DNA from: Flammeovirgaceae bacterium
Lineage (GTDB): Bacteria > Bacteroidota > Bacteroidia > Cytophagales > Cyclobacteriaceae
Direction: 5' to 3'
Length of the DNA stretch: 64,000 nt
Assembly (NCBI GenBank): GCA_016709845.1
Contig: JADJMA010000008.1
Span: 124,001 to 188,000 of the forward strand
Shown here: piece after piece, positions 11,101-21,205 of the stretch
Layout of the letters: each line of letters begins with the position of its first letter
Numbering within the stretch: position 1 is the stretch's first letter
Program-made: the position numbers and the translations under genes
Notes under the pieces: model-generated
The model's database searches: none
What the model was told of the DNA's origin: nothing
The model's input: only the letters and a program-made list of their open reading frames with translations

Positions 11101-11266
11101 TAGAATGCCTTTGGGGATTGTTATTGTTGGTGGGGTCTTGTTCTCTCTTGTGTTAACCTTATTTGTTGTGCCGGCTATGTTCACGTACCTATCGCGCAAG
11201 AAAAAGCATATTACCATTCAGATGATTGAAGGAATTCCTGATTCGCAGAAGAGTTTAAGTATATGA
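8173..11266 (+). CDS. RND efflux transporter, AcrB/HAE1 family (frameshifted by indels)
   Basis: Inner-membrane proton-driven pump, about 1030 residues, the normal family length. The N terminus (ISELSIKRPVLTFVMNIVLV) is TM1; the TM4 motif GLVVDDGIVVTENIYK carries the acidic pair used in proton relay; the second half contains LVLAAQFESFIDP and GLVTKNGILIVEFANQ. Three sites break the frame: about 9314 (TTTTT read as TTTT), about 9500-9508 (two bases missing in the LAVVFLPVVFLPG stretch) and about 10468 (one extra A in an A-run). The family signature continues smoothly across all three, so these look like sequence errors. The last codons overlap the ATG of the outer-membrane channel gene. Confidence 0.93.
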
Positions 11267-12574
11267 TTCGTTTTTGGCTTGTTGTCTTTTCATTAGTTAT
11301 TATTTCTAATGCCCATGCTCAGGAGCAAATTTCTGTAGAGCAGGTTATCCTTACATCACTGCAAAGAAATTACGATATACAGTTAAGAGAAAATGATGCC
11401 ATACCGGCTCATTATGAAGACCGGCATTCTTACGGAATCTTGCTGCCCCGGCTAAATGGCCAGGGGGCAACCGTCAACAACAATAATAATAACAGAACGA
11501 TTACGGCAAGTAACGTAGAAAACCGTTCACTGGCGTTAGGTCAGACAACATCAATGGTTCACTTCAATTGGCCTGGACGCTGTTTGATGGAACAAAATGT
11601 TTGCAACCCGCAAGCGGTTGGATGAAACCGCAGCGCTGGCTGAGTTAACCATTAAAGATCAGATTAATAATACGGTTGCCCAGGTGATCAATACATACTT
11701 TGGAATTGTTCGCGAAAAGCAACAACTCAAAGCAATTGGAGAGCAGATTGGTGTAAGTGAAGAAAGGGTGAAGCTGGCGGAAAAAAAATTGCAAGTGGGC
11801 ACCGGAGGCAAGCCTGAGTACCTACAGGCGAAAATTGATTTGAATGCTTTTCGCACAGCGGCTTTGCAACAAGAAGCACTTATTTTGCAGTTGAAGGAAC
11901 AGCTAAATCTTTTGCTGGGGATGAGCTTGCCCGTTGAGTATGATATCTCCGATTCAATACCCATACAACTTGATCTGCATGTCAGCAACTTTGAGCAGTC
12001 ATTTGAAAAGACAAATAGAACATTGTTAGCAGCAAAAAAGAGTATTGATATTGCCAGTGCTACCCTGTTGGAGACTAAAGCCATGCAGTCTCCGGTTTTT
12101 AATTTTACCTCAAACTACAACTTTTCAAAAACAGAAAACAATTTAGCTACCAGCGCAGTCTCATTACTTTACTCCCGCGTAAAAGGATTTAATTATGGCT
12201 TTTCCTTATCTGTGCCAATCTTTAACGGTTTCAATACGCGCACAATCATTCAACGTGCACAAACCGGTGTGCAACGGCAGCAATTAATTTACGATCAACA
12301 AAAGTCAATTGCTCAGGTGGGCATAAGAAATGCTTTCATTAGCTATGATAATGCCCGCCAAACATTAATAATTGAAGAAGAAAATATTATACTGGCGAAA
12401 GAAAATGTTTTCATTGCGCTGGAAGGATTTAAAAGAGGGATCACCACCTTTATAGAGTTGCGCACAGCACAACAAAGCTTGCAAGAGGCTTATAACAGAT
12501 TGATTGCAGTTCGCTATCGTGCAAAGGTGGCGGAGACGGAACTTCTCAGGCTGCAAGGCGTACTAGTTCAGTAA
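11263..12574 (+). CDS. TolC-family outer-membrane efflux channel (frameshifted)
   Basis: Outer-membrane channel of the same pump, about 437 residues after correction. A cleavable signal ends near NAHAQEQ; then come two repeats of the long coiled-coil OEP domain (for example the helix around KQQLKAIGEQIGVSEERVKL and the later QRQQLIYDQQKSIAQVGIRN). The start overlaps the RND stop by four bases, showing translational coupling. Two indels disturb the frame: one near 11535-11543 and one missing A near 11595, between which the true reading is GSLQLAWTLFDGTK. Classic order adaptor, pump, channel. Confidence 0.92.
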
Positions 12575-12622
12575 TTATTTCTTCTTGTTTGCAGAAATGC
12601 TGAACTTGCCTTGAAAAGATTT

Positions 12623-12934
12623 ATGAAAAAATTTCTAATACTCACTTTTCTTATGGTGGTGGCTTTCGTGTTTGCAGGCCATGCTCAAACTGTTTACTCA
12701 TCTGCGAAAGGTGAAAAATACCACACGGCCGATTGTAAATTATCGGGCGATGCCGAACCTATGAAATTAGCAGCAGCAAAGAAAGCGGGTAAAACCGGAT
12801 GTGGGGTGTGTAAACCGGATGAACACTTTAAAGACAAGGTTACGCAGTGCAAAGGCAAAACAGCCGATGGCACACGCTGCAAGCGCATGACTTCCAGCAA
12901 AGAGCAAAAATGCTATCAACATAAATCAACCTAA
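12623..12934 (+). CDS. Small exported Cys-rich protein (DUF5763-like C terminus)
   Basis: 103 residues from the ATG at 12623 (a TTG at 12611 is in frame, but the ATG gives a clean signal peptide ending near AGHAQT). The mature protein has two parts: a YHTADCKL...KTGCGVCKP segment, as in small secreted proteins that follow HxxxC...CxxC, and QCKGKTADGTRCKRM...KCYQH, a Cys/His pattern of the small DUF5763-type zinc-ribbon-like domain. The family call is from memory of the motif. Its stop overlaps the ATG of the aldo/keto reductase by one base. Function unknown. Confidence 0.7.
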   Translation: MKKFLILTFLMVVAFVFAGHAQTVYSSAKGEKYHTADCKLSGDAEPMKLAAAKKAGKTGCGVCKPDEHFKDKVTQCKGKTADGTRCKRMTSSKEQKCYQHKST

Positions 12935-13807
12935 TGGAACGAAGAAAAATTCATCCGGAAGGACCCGAGTTTTCCCGAATTATTTCAGGTGCCTGGCGGT
13001 GGCACACCGTTTCGCAAGACACGGTGGAGAAATTAATTCACACCTCGTTGGATGAAGGAATCACCACATTCGACCATGCCGATATCTATGGCGATCATAG
13101 CAATGAAGAAATTTTCGGAAACGTATTGAAGAAAGACCCATCCCTTCGTGGGAAGATGGAATTAGTGACCAAGTGTGGCATAAAATTTAGCTCGGCCAAA
13201 CGACCAAAAACCTGGGTGAAACATTATGATACATCACGGGAACACATCCTCTGGTCTGTGGAGAATTCATTAAAAATGCTGTGCACCGATCATCTCGATG
13301 CTTTGCTTATCCATCGGCCAGATCCATTATTTAATCCAACAGAAGTTGCCGAAGTCTTTGATAAGTTGAAGGAACAGGGGAAAGTACTTCACTTTGGGGT
13401 TTCGAATTTTACACCGAGCCAGTTCACCATGTTTCAAACTTTTTTTATCCTTCCCGTTAATAACTAACCAAATAGAAATTTCGCTTTCAAGAGTTGATTC
13501 ACTTTTTAATGGAGATCTCGATTTATTAATGGAACGCAAAACATCTGCCATGGCGTGGTCGCCTTTGGGTGGCGGAAAGTTAGTAGCTGGCGAACGCGAA
13601 ATGTTCAGCAAAGCATCTAAATACAATGCCTCGTATAGTCAATTGTCTCTTGCCTGGTTGTTGCGGCATCCGTCCGTTATTTTTCCGGTTACTGGCACAA
13701 CCAAACCCGAACGTATTATAGAATCTGCGAAAGCATTAGCTATTAAGCTCGACAGGCAAGATTGGTTCGAGATGTTACAATGGGCAACGGGGAAAGAGGT
13801 TGCTTAA
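12934..13807 (+). CDS. Aldo/keto reductase (frameshifted)
   Basis: Cytosolic NADPH-dependent oxidoreductase of the aldo/keto reductase superfamily, YdhF-like subgroup, about 290 residues. The catalytic Asp/Tyr region FDHADIYGDHSNEE is at residues 46-60, the Lys in LVTKCG near 74, and DALLIHRPDPL near 117. GVSNFTPSQF and the late cofactor region PVTGTTKPERI fit the fold. One extra T in the run near 13440-13446 shifts the frame between TMFQTF and LITNQIEISL, which otherwise join perfectly. Natural substrate unknown. Confidence 0.9.
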
Positions 13808-13811
13808 TTGT

Positions 13812-13819
13812 TATATTTG
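13812..13819 (+). promoter_or_regulatory. TAnnTTTG promoter element, caspase gene
   Basis: TATATTTG matches the Bacteroidota -7 consensus TAnnTTTG and ends four bases before the ATG at 13824, so a transcript from it would begin at or very near the start codon. Confidence 0.5.
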
Positions 13820-13823
13820 AATA

Positions 13824-16181
13824 ATGAAAAGAATTTTATTTCTGATTTTGTTTTCAGGTGCGATCGCTGCTGTGGCGCAAGAGGTGGACTTGGTAAGATT
13901 GGGTTACACAAAGTCAGATATTAAATCAGAACAAACAGGTATGGCGGCTTCGGCCGATGGAAAGTACCTGGCTTTTGTTTTTAAGGATAAAACCATAAAA
14001 ATATTTGATGTTGATGCCGCTCGATTTATAAAACGGTTTTCCGGGGACTTCAGTGATGTATTTGATTTACAACTTACGCCCGATGGAAAGTTGGTGATGC
14101 TGCAGGGCCACGAGATTATTATTCTTGATTGGAAATCGGAAGCAGTGTTGGCGAAATTTACCACTGCGGGAGTAATCACCAAGTCATCCTACCTCTCATC
14201 ATTAAATCTTCTGGCAGCGGGCCAACGGGATGGATGGGTGAGCATCTATGACTTGAATACACGAAAAGAAATAAATACGTTTCAATATAAGAAGCATCAC
14301 GTAAGTGCCCTTGCATTAAACCCAAATGGAAAATCTGTAGCCGTAGGCGTAGTGCCAATTTTAAGTGAATTTAATCCCCTTAAGTTGTTTGATATAAAGA
14401 CCGGCAACGTATTGGCCGAATCTGTAAAAGGAGTTTACCCGATGGCCGTGTATAACGAAGCCGGGGATCAATTGATTGTTTCGAGTCTGAACAAGTTAGG
14501 AACAAAAACAAGCATTTTTATTTTGGATGGAAGCTCTTTGGGTAAGGTGCGCGAAGTAGATAGCAAAGCAGTGTGGGGCAACGCGATTATGCCTTACTCA
14601 GGAAAAATTTCGCAAAATAAACTCTTAAGCATCACGGCCTCCTTATCGTTTAATGTTTATGATCTTCAATCGGGTGGTATCGTATTTACCACAAAGTCCG
14701 ATGGCTTTAAATTACCTTCTTATTATACTTTAGGAATTGGAAATGCGAATCCTTTCCCGTTAGGCAACAGCGGAAAATTTCTAATCAATTCCTTGGGCAA
14801 TAACATCAATCAGATTTACGACCTGGCTAGTAATTCTATTGTTGGTTATTTCTATTGCGATAGCAATGATGACTTTGCGGTGATTGCGCGCGATGGTCGT
14901 GTAGACGGAACCCAGGAGGCGCTTAGCAAGGTTTTTTTGGACAGCCCGAAACTCAGTTGGTCATACGTCTCTCGAAAGAACCTACGAAATGGGCTTTACA
15001 CCTAAGTTGCTTTCGCAGATAATTTCAGACTCGAATTTGCAACTGGCAACTTTTGAGGTCGAGAAGGTAGCTGATAAAATTCCTGTCGTTCAAGTCAAGT
15101 CTGTAAATGGTATTAACACCCCAGCCAATGCAACGTTTAATGCTTCTCAAAAGATGTCGAAGGTAACTTTTGAAGTAACGCAAAATGCCAGTGAGGTAAC
15201 AGAACTAAAGATTTACCAAAATTCAAAACTAATTAAGAACGAATCCAACGAGGGTAAATCGGTGTATCAGGTAGATGTTTCGTTAACGAATTCTTTTGGC
15301 GAGCAAAATTATTTTTATGCGACTGCATCGAGTAAAACAGGAATTGAATCGGAGAAGGTGAAGTTTACCATTAATTATAAAGGAGCTACTGAAGCCAAGC
15401 CAAGACTTTTCTATTAACCATTGGAATTGATAAGTATAAAAACCCCAAGTACAATTTAAATTATGCTCAGGCCGATGCAGATGGCGTGATGAAGATGATC
15501 ACACAACAGTCGAAATCATTATTTCAAGAAATAATCCCCTACACTATCCGAAATGAAAAGGCTACAAAAGCAACCATATATGCTGCGCTTGAGCAAATAA
15601 AATCAAAAGCCTTAGAGCAGGATATGATTGTGGTTTATTATGCCGGGCATGGCGTAATGTCGGGCGGAACTGATAAAGAGAAGGAATTTTTTATTGTTCC
15701 TTACGATGTTACCCAATTGTATGGACGCGATGAAATGTTATTTGAAAAAGCAATTTCGGCAGCCGATTTAAAAAAATATGCGCAGGCAATCAACGCGCAA
15801 AAGCAAGTGTTCATCTTAGATGCCTGCCAGTCGGCCGGAGCGTTGGATGCCTTGGAAGAAGGGAGCCGCGGTGCTGCGGAAGAGAAAGCTATTGCGCAAT
15901 TGGCGCGGAGTACAGGTACCTTTTGGATTACCTCCACGGGATCCGATCAGTTTGCTTCTGAGTTTGCTAAACTAGGTCATGGAATTTTTACCTACGCGTT
16001 ACTGGAAGGCATTGGCGGAGCGGCTGATGTAAACAAAGATCAGCGCCTTACCATTCGCGAGTTGAGTACGTATATTGAAAATAAAGTCCCTGAATTATCC
16101 GAGCAACTAAAAGGCACCGCACAGTTTCCTTCCGCGTATTCGTTTGGCAACGACTTTCCGATAGCTGTTTTTGAGAAGTAG
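13824..16181 (+). CDS. Exported caspase-like (peptidase C14) protein with beta-propeller N-terminus (frameshifted)
   Basis: About 785 residues. The signal peptide MKRILFLILFSGAIAAVAQ is followed by roughly 370 residues of WD40-like repeats (for example KTIKIFDVDAARFIKRF, GWVSIYDLNTRKEINTF) and a C-terminal caspase domain. The catalytic dyad is visible: His in YYAGHG (about residue 609) and Cys in LDACQS (about 668). A 140-residue beta-rich linker separates propeller and protease. Indels: one extra T near 14931-14937 and about one missing base near 15410. As a clan CD cysteine protease it should cleave after a basic or acidic residue; target unknown. Export implies periplasmic or surface action. 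Other caspase-type peptidases (metacaspase/orthocaspase) are the nearest relatives. Confidence 0.85.
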
Positions 16182-16363
16182 GCTATACAAGGTTGTTAAC
16201 CTTTTGGGGCTCTGCCGAAGGAAAGGTTGACTTTTGAGACGGCCTCATTACAACCCCTGGCGAGTATTTCTACCCTTAAGGTGAAAAGATTAGCCGTCAA
16301 TAATTGAAAATTTCAATTAACTTAGGTTAACTTAGGTTAACCAAGACCTTACCAGACTTTACC

Positions 16364-16813
16364 ATGAAAACCCTCATTCTGTTTGCGCTCTGTTCCATTA
16401 TTTCGTTTGCTGGCTGCAAAAAAGATGATCCCATTCCCGAACCTACGGAACAAGAGATTGTAACAGCCTTACTAACCGCAGGCACGGGCACGTGGCTTCC
16501 CAAGGGCGGTGGCGGCATAATTACTCAAGGCGTAGATGTAACGGCCGATCTGTTCAAGGACTTCACCATAAAGTTTACTGCCAAACAAATAACTACCACG
16601 GGTACTACACCTGTTTGGCTAAGGCAAGATACCTGGAAGTTTAAGAGTGGTTCATCCACCGTAATTATTCGTGGGCAGGATGATAAGGAGATAACCATAA
16701 AGAATATTTCAGAGACTGAATTAGTACTCACCTTATCTTGGGATGAAACCACCTTTGAGGGTGGCCGCTCCGGTTCCATCAAAGGCGAATATGAATTTAC
16801 ACTTACCAAGTAA
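16364..16813 (+). CDS. Small lipoprotein of unknown function
   Basis: 149 residues with a lipoprotein signal ending in ISFAGCKKDD (Cys19). The rest is predicted all-beta, with alternating charged strands and a TLSWDETTF segment near residue 124; I do not recognise the family, though it resembles the many single-domain lipocalin-like lipoproteins of Bacteroidota. The upstream 182 bp contain a short direct repeat TTAACTTAGG (16319-16338). No clear operon partner; the next gene begins 38 bp downstream. Confidence 0.7.
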   Translation: MKTLILFALCSIISFAGCKKDDPIPEPTEQEIVTALLTAGTGTWLPKGGGGIITQGVDVTADLFKDFTIKFTAKQITTTGTTPVWLRQDTWKFKSGSSTVIIRGQDDKEITIKNISETELVLTLSWDETTFEGGRSGSIKGEYEFTLTK

Positions 16814-16851
16814 TCCCGAAAATTTAGTTGTTAATCCTCAAATGAGAAATC

Positions 16852-19800
16852 ATGAAAAGATGTTTACTTCCAAAACTTTCTTTATTGCTGATAATTTTAT
16901 TGGCTCATTTTGCTTTAAAGGCACAACCTACGGTGCTTACCAGCGACTCGCTGGCTTTAGTGGATTTGTATAATAGCACGAATGGGGCAAGTTGGACAGA
17001 TAAAACAAACTGGCTGAGTACACCTGTTAACACGTGGTTTGGGATTACAGTCACAGCAAATCGGGTTACTGCCATCACGTTGAGCGGAAATAATGTCACC
17101 GGACCTTTACCAACTTCAATAGGCAATCTTTCTGCTCTGGTATTTTTACAATTAGATTCCAATCAGCTTACTGGAAGCATTCCAAGTAGTATTGGCAATC
17201 TTTTGGCGCTCCAATATCTTATTTTATCTTCTAACCAACTGACAGGAAGTATTCCTGCAAGTATGGGTAATCTTTCTACTCTTCTAATGCTAAATTTGGG
17301 TTTCAATCAACTTTCTGGAAGCATTCCAAGTAGTATTGGCAATTTGTTGTCTTTAAAATTTCTTAATATATTTTATAACCAACTTTCAGGAAGCATTCCA
17401 AGTAGTATTGGCAACATGGTAGCGCTCGAAAATCTTTATTTATCTAATAATCAACTTTCAGGAACCATTCCTACAAGTGTTGGCAATCTCTCTGCTCTTC
17501 TAATTCTAAATTTAGAGAACAATCAACTTTCAGGAAGCATTCCAAGTAGCATTGGCAATCTTACCGCTCTTACAGACCTTGACTTATCCTTTAACCTACT
17601 CTCCGGGAACATCCCAGTTGAGCTTGGAAATCTGGTATCACTTCAAAGATTGCTTATTCACTCTAATAAATTATCAGGTTCGTTGCCGTCATCCCTTACA
17701 ATTCTTCCACTATCGTATCTTAATATTGAGAACAATCAGCTCTCAGGCACATTGCCTGCTGAGGTTTCTAATTTTACAACTTTGCAATATTTTTTGATGG
17801 ATAATAATCAATTTGAAGGAGCTCTTCCTGTATTACCTGCTGCTCTTAGGTCTCTATGGATTAAGAACAATAAATTTTCATCATTACCCGTGCTTACTAA
17901 CAACACATGGGATAATTTAGAAGTGCGCGACAACTATTTTACGTTTGAAGATTTAGAGCCTAATGTTGCTATTCCGAACATTTCGTATAATTCCCAAAAA
18001 ACCTTTGGAGGTAATGCCAATGCGCCAATAGCAATTACTGTCGGATCGCCAATTAATTTATCATTTACTGTTGGCGGATCGGCCAACACCTATCAATGGA
18101 AACTTGATGCATCCAATGTTGGTGTAAATTCAAATGTATACAGTGTTGCTTCGGCTACAGCTATTGATGTAGGTACCTACACCCTAACGGTGACCAATAG
18201 TTTGGTTCCCGGCCTTACACTAACCTCTCTCGGCCCTCTTGTATACATTAAGCAAGAGGGCTTATTTGATTGGGTTGATGGAGGCGAATTAACGAATGAA
18301 GGTTTTGATGTTACAGGAAATTCGGATGGACCATATTCCGGGCAATGGGGCGATTTCAATAACGATGGGTTGGAAGATATTTTCATGACTGGAGCTTCTT
18401 TTTCTAAAAGGAGTTACTTGTATAAAAATAATGGCAATGGTACTTTTTCGAAATTACCCAATAGTTCCTATTATTTTACAAGCAGTAGAAGCATTACCTG
18501 GGGTGATTACAATAATGACGGATTTTTAGATGCCTTTGCTCCTGACCTATTTAGCTCAGACTCAGTTGCGTTCCCTTCTATATTTAAAAATAATGGCAAT
18601 GAAACGTTTGCCAGAATTCAACTGCCTGGCATTGGTATAAATGCTGGGGTGTGGATGGATGCCGACAACGATGGGGATTTAGATCTTGTATACAATGATG
18701 CTACAATTAGTTCAACCCTTTACCGAAATGATGGCAACGACACCTTTGCACCAATAACTGGAGTTTTTACAACCTATACATCCTGGAATCCGGTTGCTGT
18801 GGATATTAACAATGATAGCCGGATGGATCTTTTTTTCCTAACAGCTCTACCCAATCGAGCAGTCTAACCCGGACTCTGTACTTAAATAATGGCAACAATA
18901 CTTTTGCGCTTAATTCCACCTCTCCTTTAGTTACGGATATTTTAACAAATGACCGAGGCACCTCATTTGCGGATATTGATAACGATGGCGATTACGATGC
19001 ATTAATAGTTAACACCACCGAGGATCGATTTTATATCAACGATGGGGCTGGAAATTTCACATCCCAAACCAGCACCGCCATTTTAGGCGAGAGTTTGGTT
19101 GGCGGACGCGGGAGTGCTTTTGCCGATTATAACAATGATGGGTATGTTGATCTTATAATATATGCGGGTAATCCATATGTTAGCTGGCTATTATTTACAA
19201 ACAACAAAAATGGAACCTTTACAAAAGAGACTACCCAAAACTTTCGTGCGACCACAGCACTTAACGGTGCATCTTTTGGGGATTATAATAATGATGGATT
19301 TTTGGATATCGTTTCGGCCAGTTTTGGTCAGGATTATAATGGCTTATATCGCAACAAAGGCAACGCCAATAATTGGCTACAGCTAAAGTTGGTGGGCAAT
19401 CTTTCAAACAAAAGTGCCGTGGGTGCCAAGGTAGATGTTTACTCACCAGGCTTACGAACGCATCAGCAAATACTTACCAACAATGGAGCGCATAATCAGA
19501 ATTCACTCGTGGCACAATTTGGTTTGGGCAGCAATACGGCTATCGATTCCGTAGTTATCAACTGGCCATCGGGCCTAAGACAAAAGTTAACAGGGTGAGC
19601 TATTAATTGCAGATGGTCAATCAAAGAAAATAATTTTGAAGTTGATTCGCTCGCGTTAGTCGCCTTATACAACGCAACGGGTGGCGCGGGTTGGACTAAC
19701 AAAACCAATTGGCTTACCGGTAATGTTACAACTTGGACTGGTGTTACTTTTACAGGTGGTAGTGCCACGGCCATCAATTTGCCTAACAACAATCTGGTTG

Positions 19801-21188
19801 GTAAAGTACCCGAAGATTTTGCCAACCTGATTAAGCTGCAGACAATTAATTTAGCCAACAACAAGATTACCGCTATTCCTGATCTTACCAGTATTCAAGA
19901 TCTCACAGCGGTTAATGTTAGTGCCAATGCTTTAGACTTTTCATCCCTTGAAAAGAACGCATCATTAGTTGGCTTTAATTATGGTAATCAGGCAGGGCTT
20001 GGGGTGTTTACCCAAACCCTGATAGATGTAGGTTCTGATTACGATGTGACCGTGAACGGTGGTGGCCCATCTGATGAATATCAATGGAAACGAAATGGCG
20101 TAGTAGTAAATGCAGCCAACGCAAAAACGTACACAATTCCGGCTATCAATCGCGCAAACATGGGCGACTATACGTGTGAGATCACGAACCCCACAACCCC
20201 TGGTCTTACTTTATTAACGGCAGCCCAACGTGTACTGGCAACGGCTACACTGCCAGGTCGCTTATTGATAGCTGCAAATGATCCGGCCACGGTTGGCACG
20301 ATGACACTTCTTAAAGTTAATGCCATTGGGGCTTTCGATACCACGGCAGTTCGTGCAATCAACAATAATGGGACTTACTTAATTGAGAAGGTTATTTTAG
20401 ATGATTATCTGTTGGCTGGGTTTGCCAATCCGCAGGTACACACCAATGCGCTGCCTACGTACTTTACCAAAACAATTTTTTGGGAGGAAGCCGATACGCT
20501 GGTGATAGAAGGCAACTTGAATAATCTGGATATAATCTCTGAGTTTAAGCCAACCGATCCTGAAAATGGAGTAGGTGTGATTTTGGGTTTCTTTGAAGAA
20601 GATGATGCAGGAGGTCGAACAGAAAAAAATAAGCGGGTTAGTAATTCCGGAGCCAGTTTGAGACGCGTGGAGCGTACGAGTCGTGCTGCTGAGGTTATCC
20701 TCACCTTGATTGCCTATACGTTTACTGATTCGAATGGTGAGTTTGTATTCAGTAAACTCGATCCGGCTTTGTATAGATTAAACTTACAATACCCGGGCTA
20801 TCCGATGGACACCACCTCTTATATTGATATAGAGGTTGGCTCAGGATTGTTTGATAAAGAGATTGGGGTAGAAGCTCGGGTAATCAATAACAAAATTGTA
20901 GTTACTAAGCGCCTGATTACAGGTTGGGAAACGCCTGATTCCCCCTACACGGTTTATCCCAATCCCGTAAAGGAAACAATTCGGATTAGTGGCGCTGCAC
21001 CGGGCTTACAAAATATTTCTATTGTGTTACATAATAGCACGGGTCAGGTAATGACAGTTCCCATTGAGTATGATGTTGTGGGTAAAGCATGGATAGTTAA
21101 TGTGGGCAAGCTGCCACGAGGCAATTATTTTATAAAGATAACGGAGGGCAACACCACGCGGAACCTTCGGGTAGTAATTTCTGACTGA
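16852..21188 (+). CDS. Composite LRR / FG-GAP / ASPIC / Ig-like T9SS surface protein (frameshifted)
   Basis: About 1445 residues. The signal peptide ends near LKAQP. Then comes an LRR N-cap (LVDLYNSTNGASWTDKTNW), about ten plant-type 24-residue LRRs with the phrase GSIPSSIGNL, an Ig-like domain (YQWKLDASNVG, GTYTLTVTN), FG-GAP/VCBS repeats (GDFNNDGLEDIF, GDYNNDGFLDAF, DADNDGDLDLVY), an ASPIC/UnbV domain (QLKLVGNLSNKSAVGAKV ... VINWPSG), a second LRR cap (LVALYNATGGAGWTNKTNW) with a few LRRs, a second Ig-like domain and a C-terminal T9SS sorting domain (VYPNPVKETI, LPRGNYFIKI). Indels near 18857, 19597 and 19637 split it. Likely a cell-surface binding protein exported by the type IX system. 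Confidence 0.85.
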
Positions 21189-21205
21189 TCATCTAACAAG
21201 TTTTG

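Noticed and set aside
13824..16181. Reading the caspase gene as three pseudogene fragments.
   Set aside because: The breaks are single-base indels and both catalytic residues are retained; sequence error is simpler than decay.
16319..16342. TTAACTTAGG direct repeat and GGTTAACC as a regulatory operator.
   Set aside because: Only two short copies, and no regulator nearby; too weak to support.
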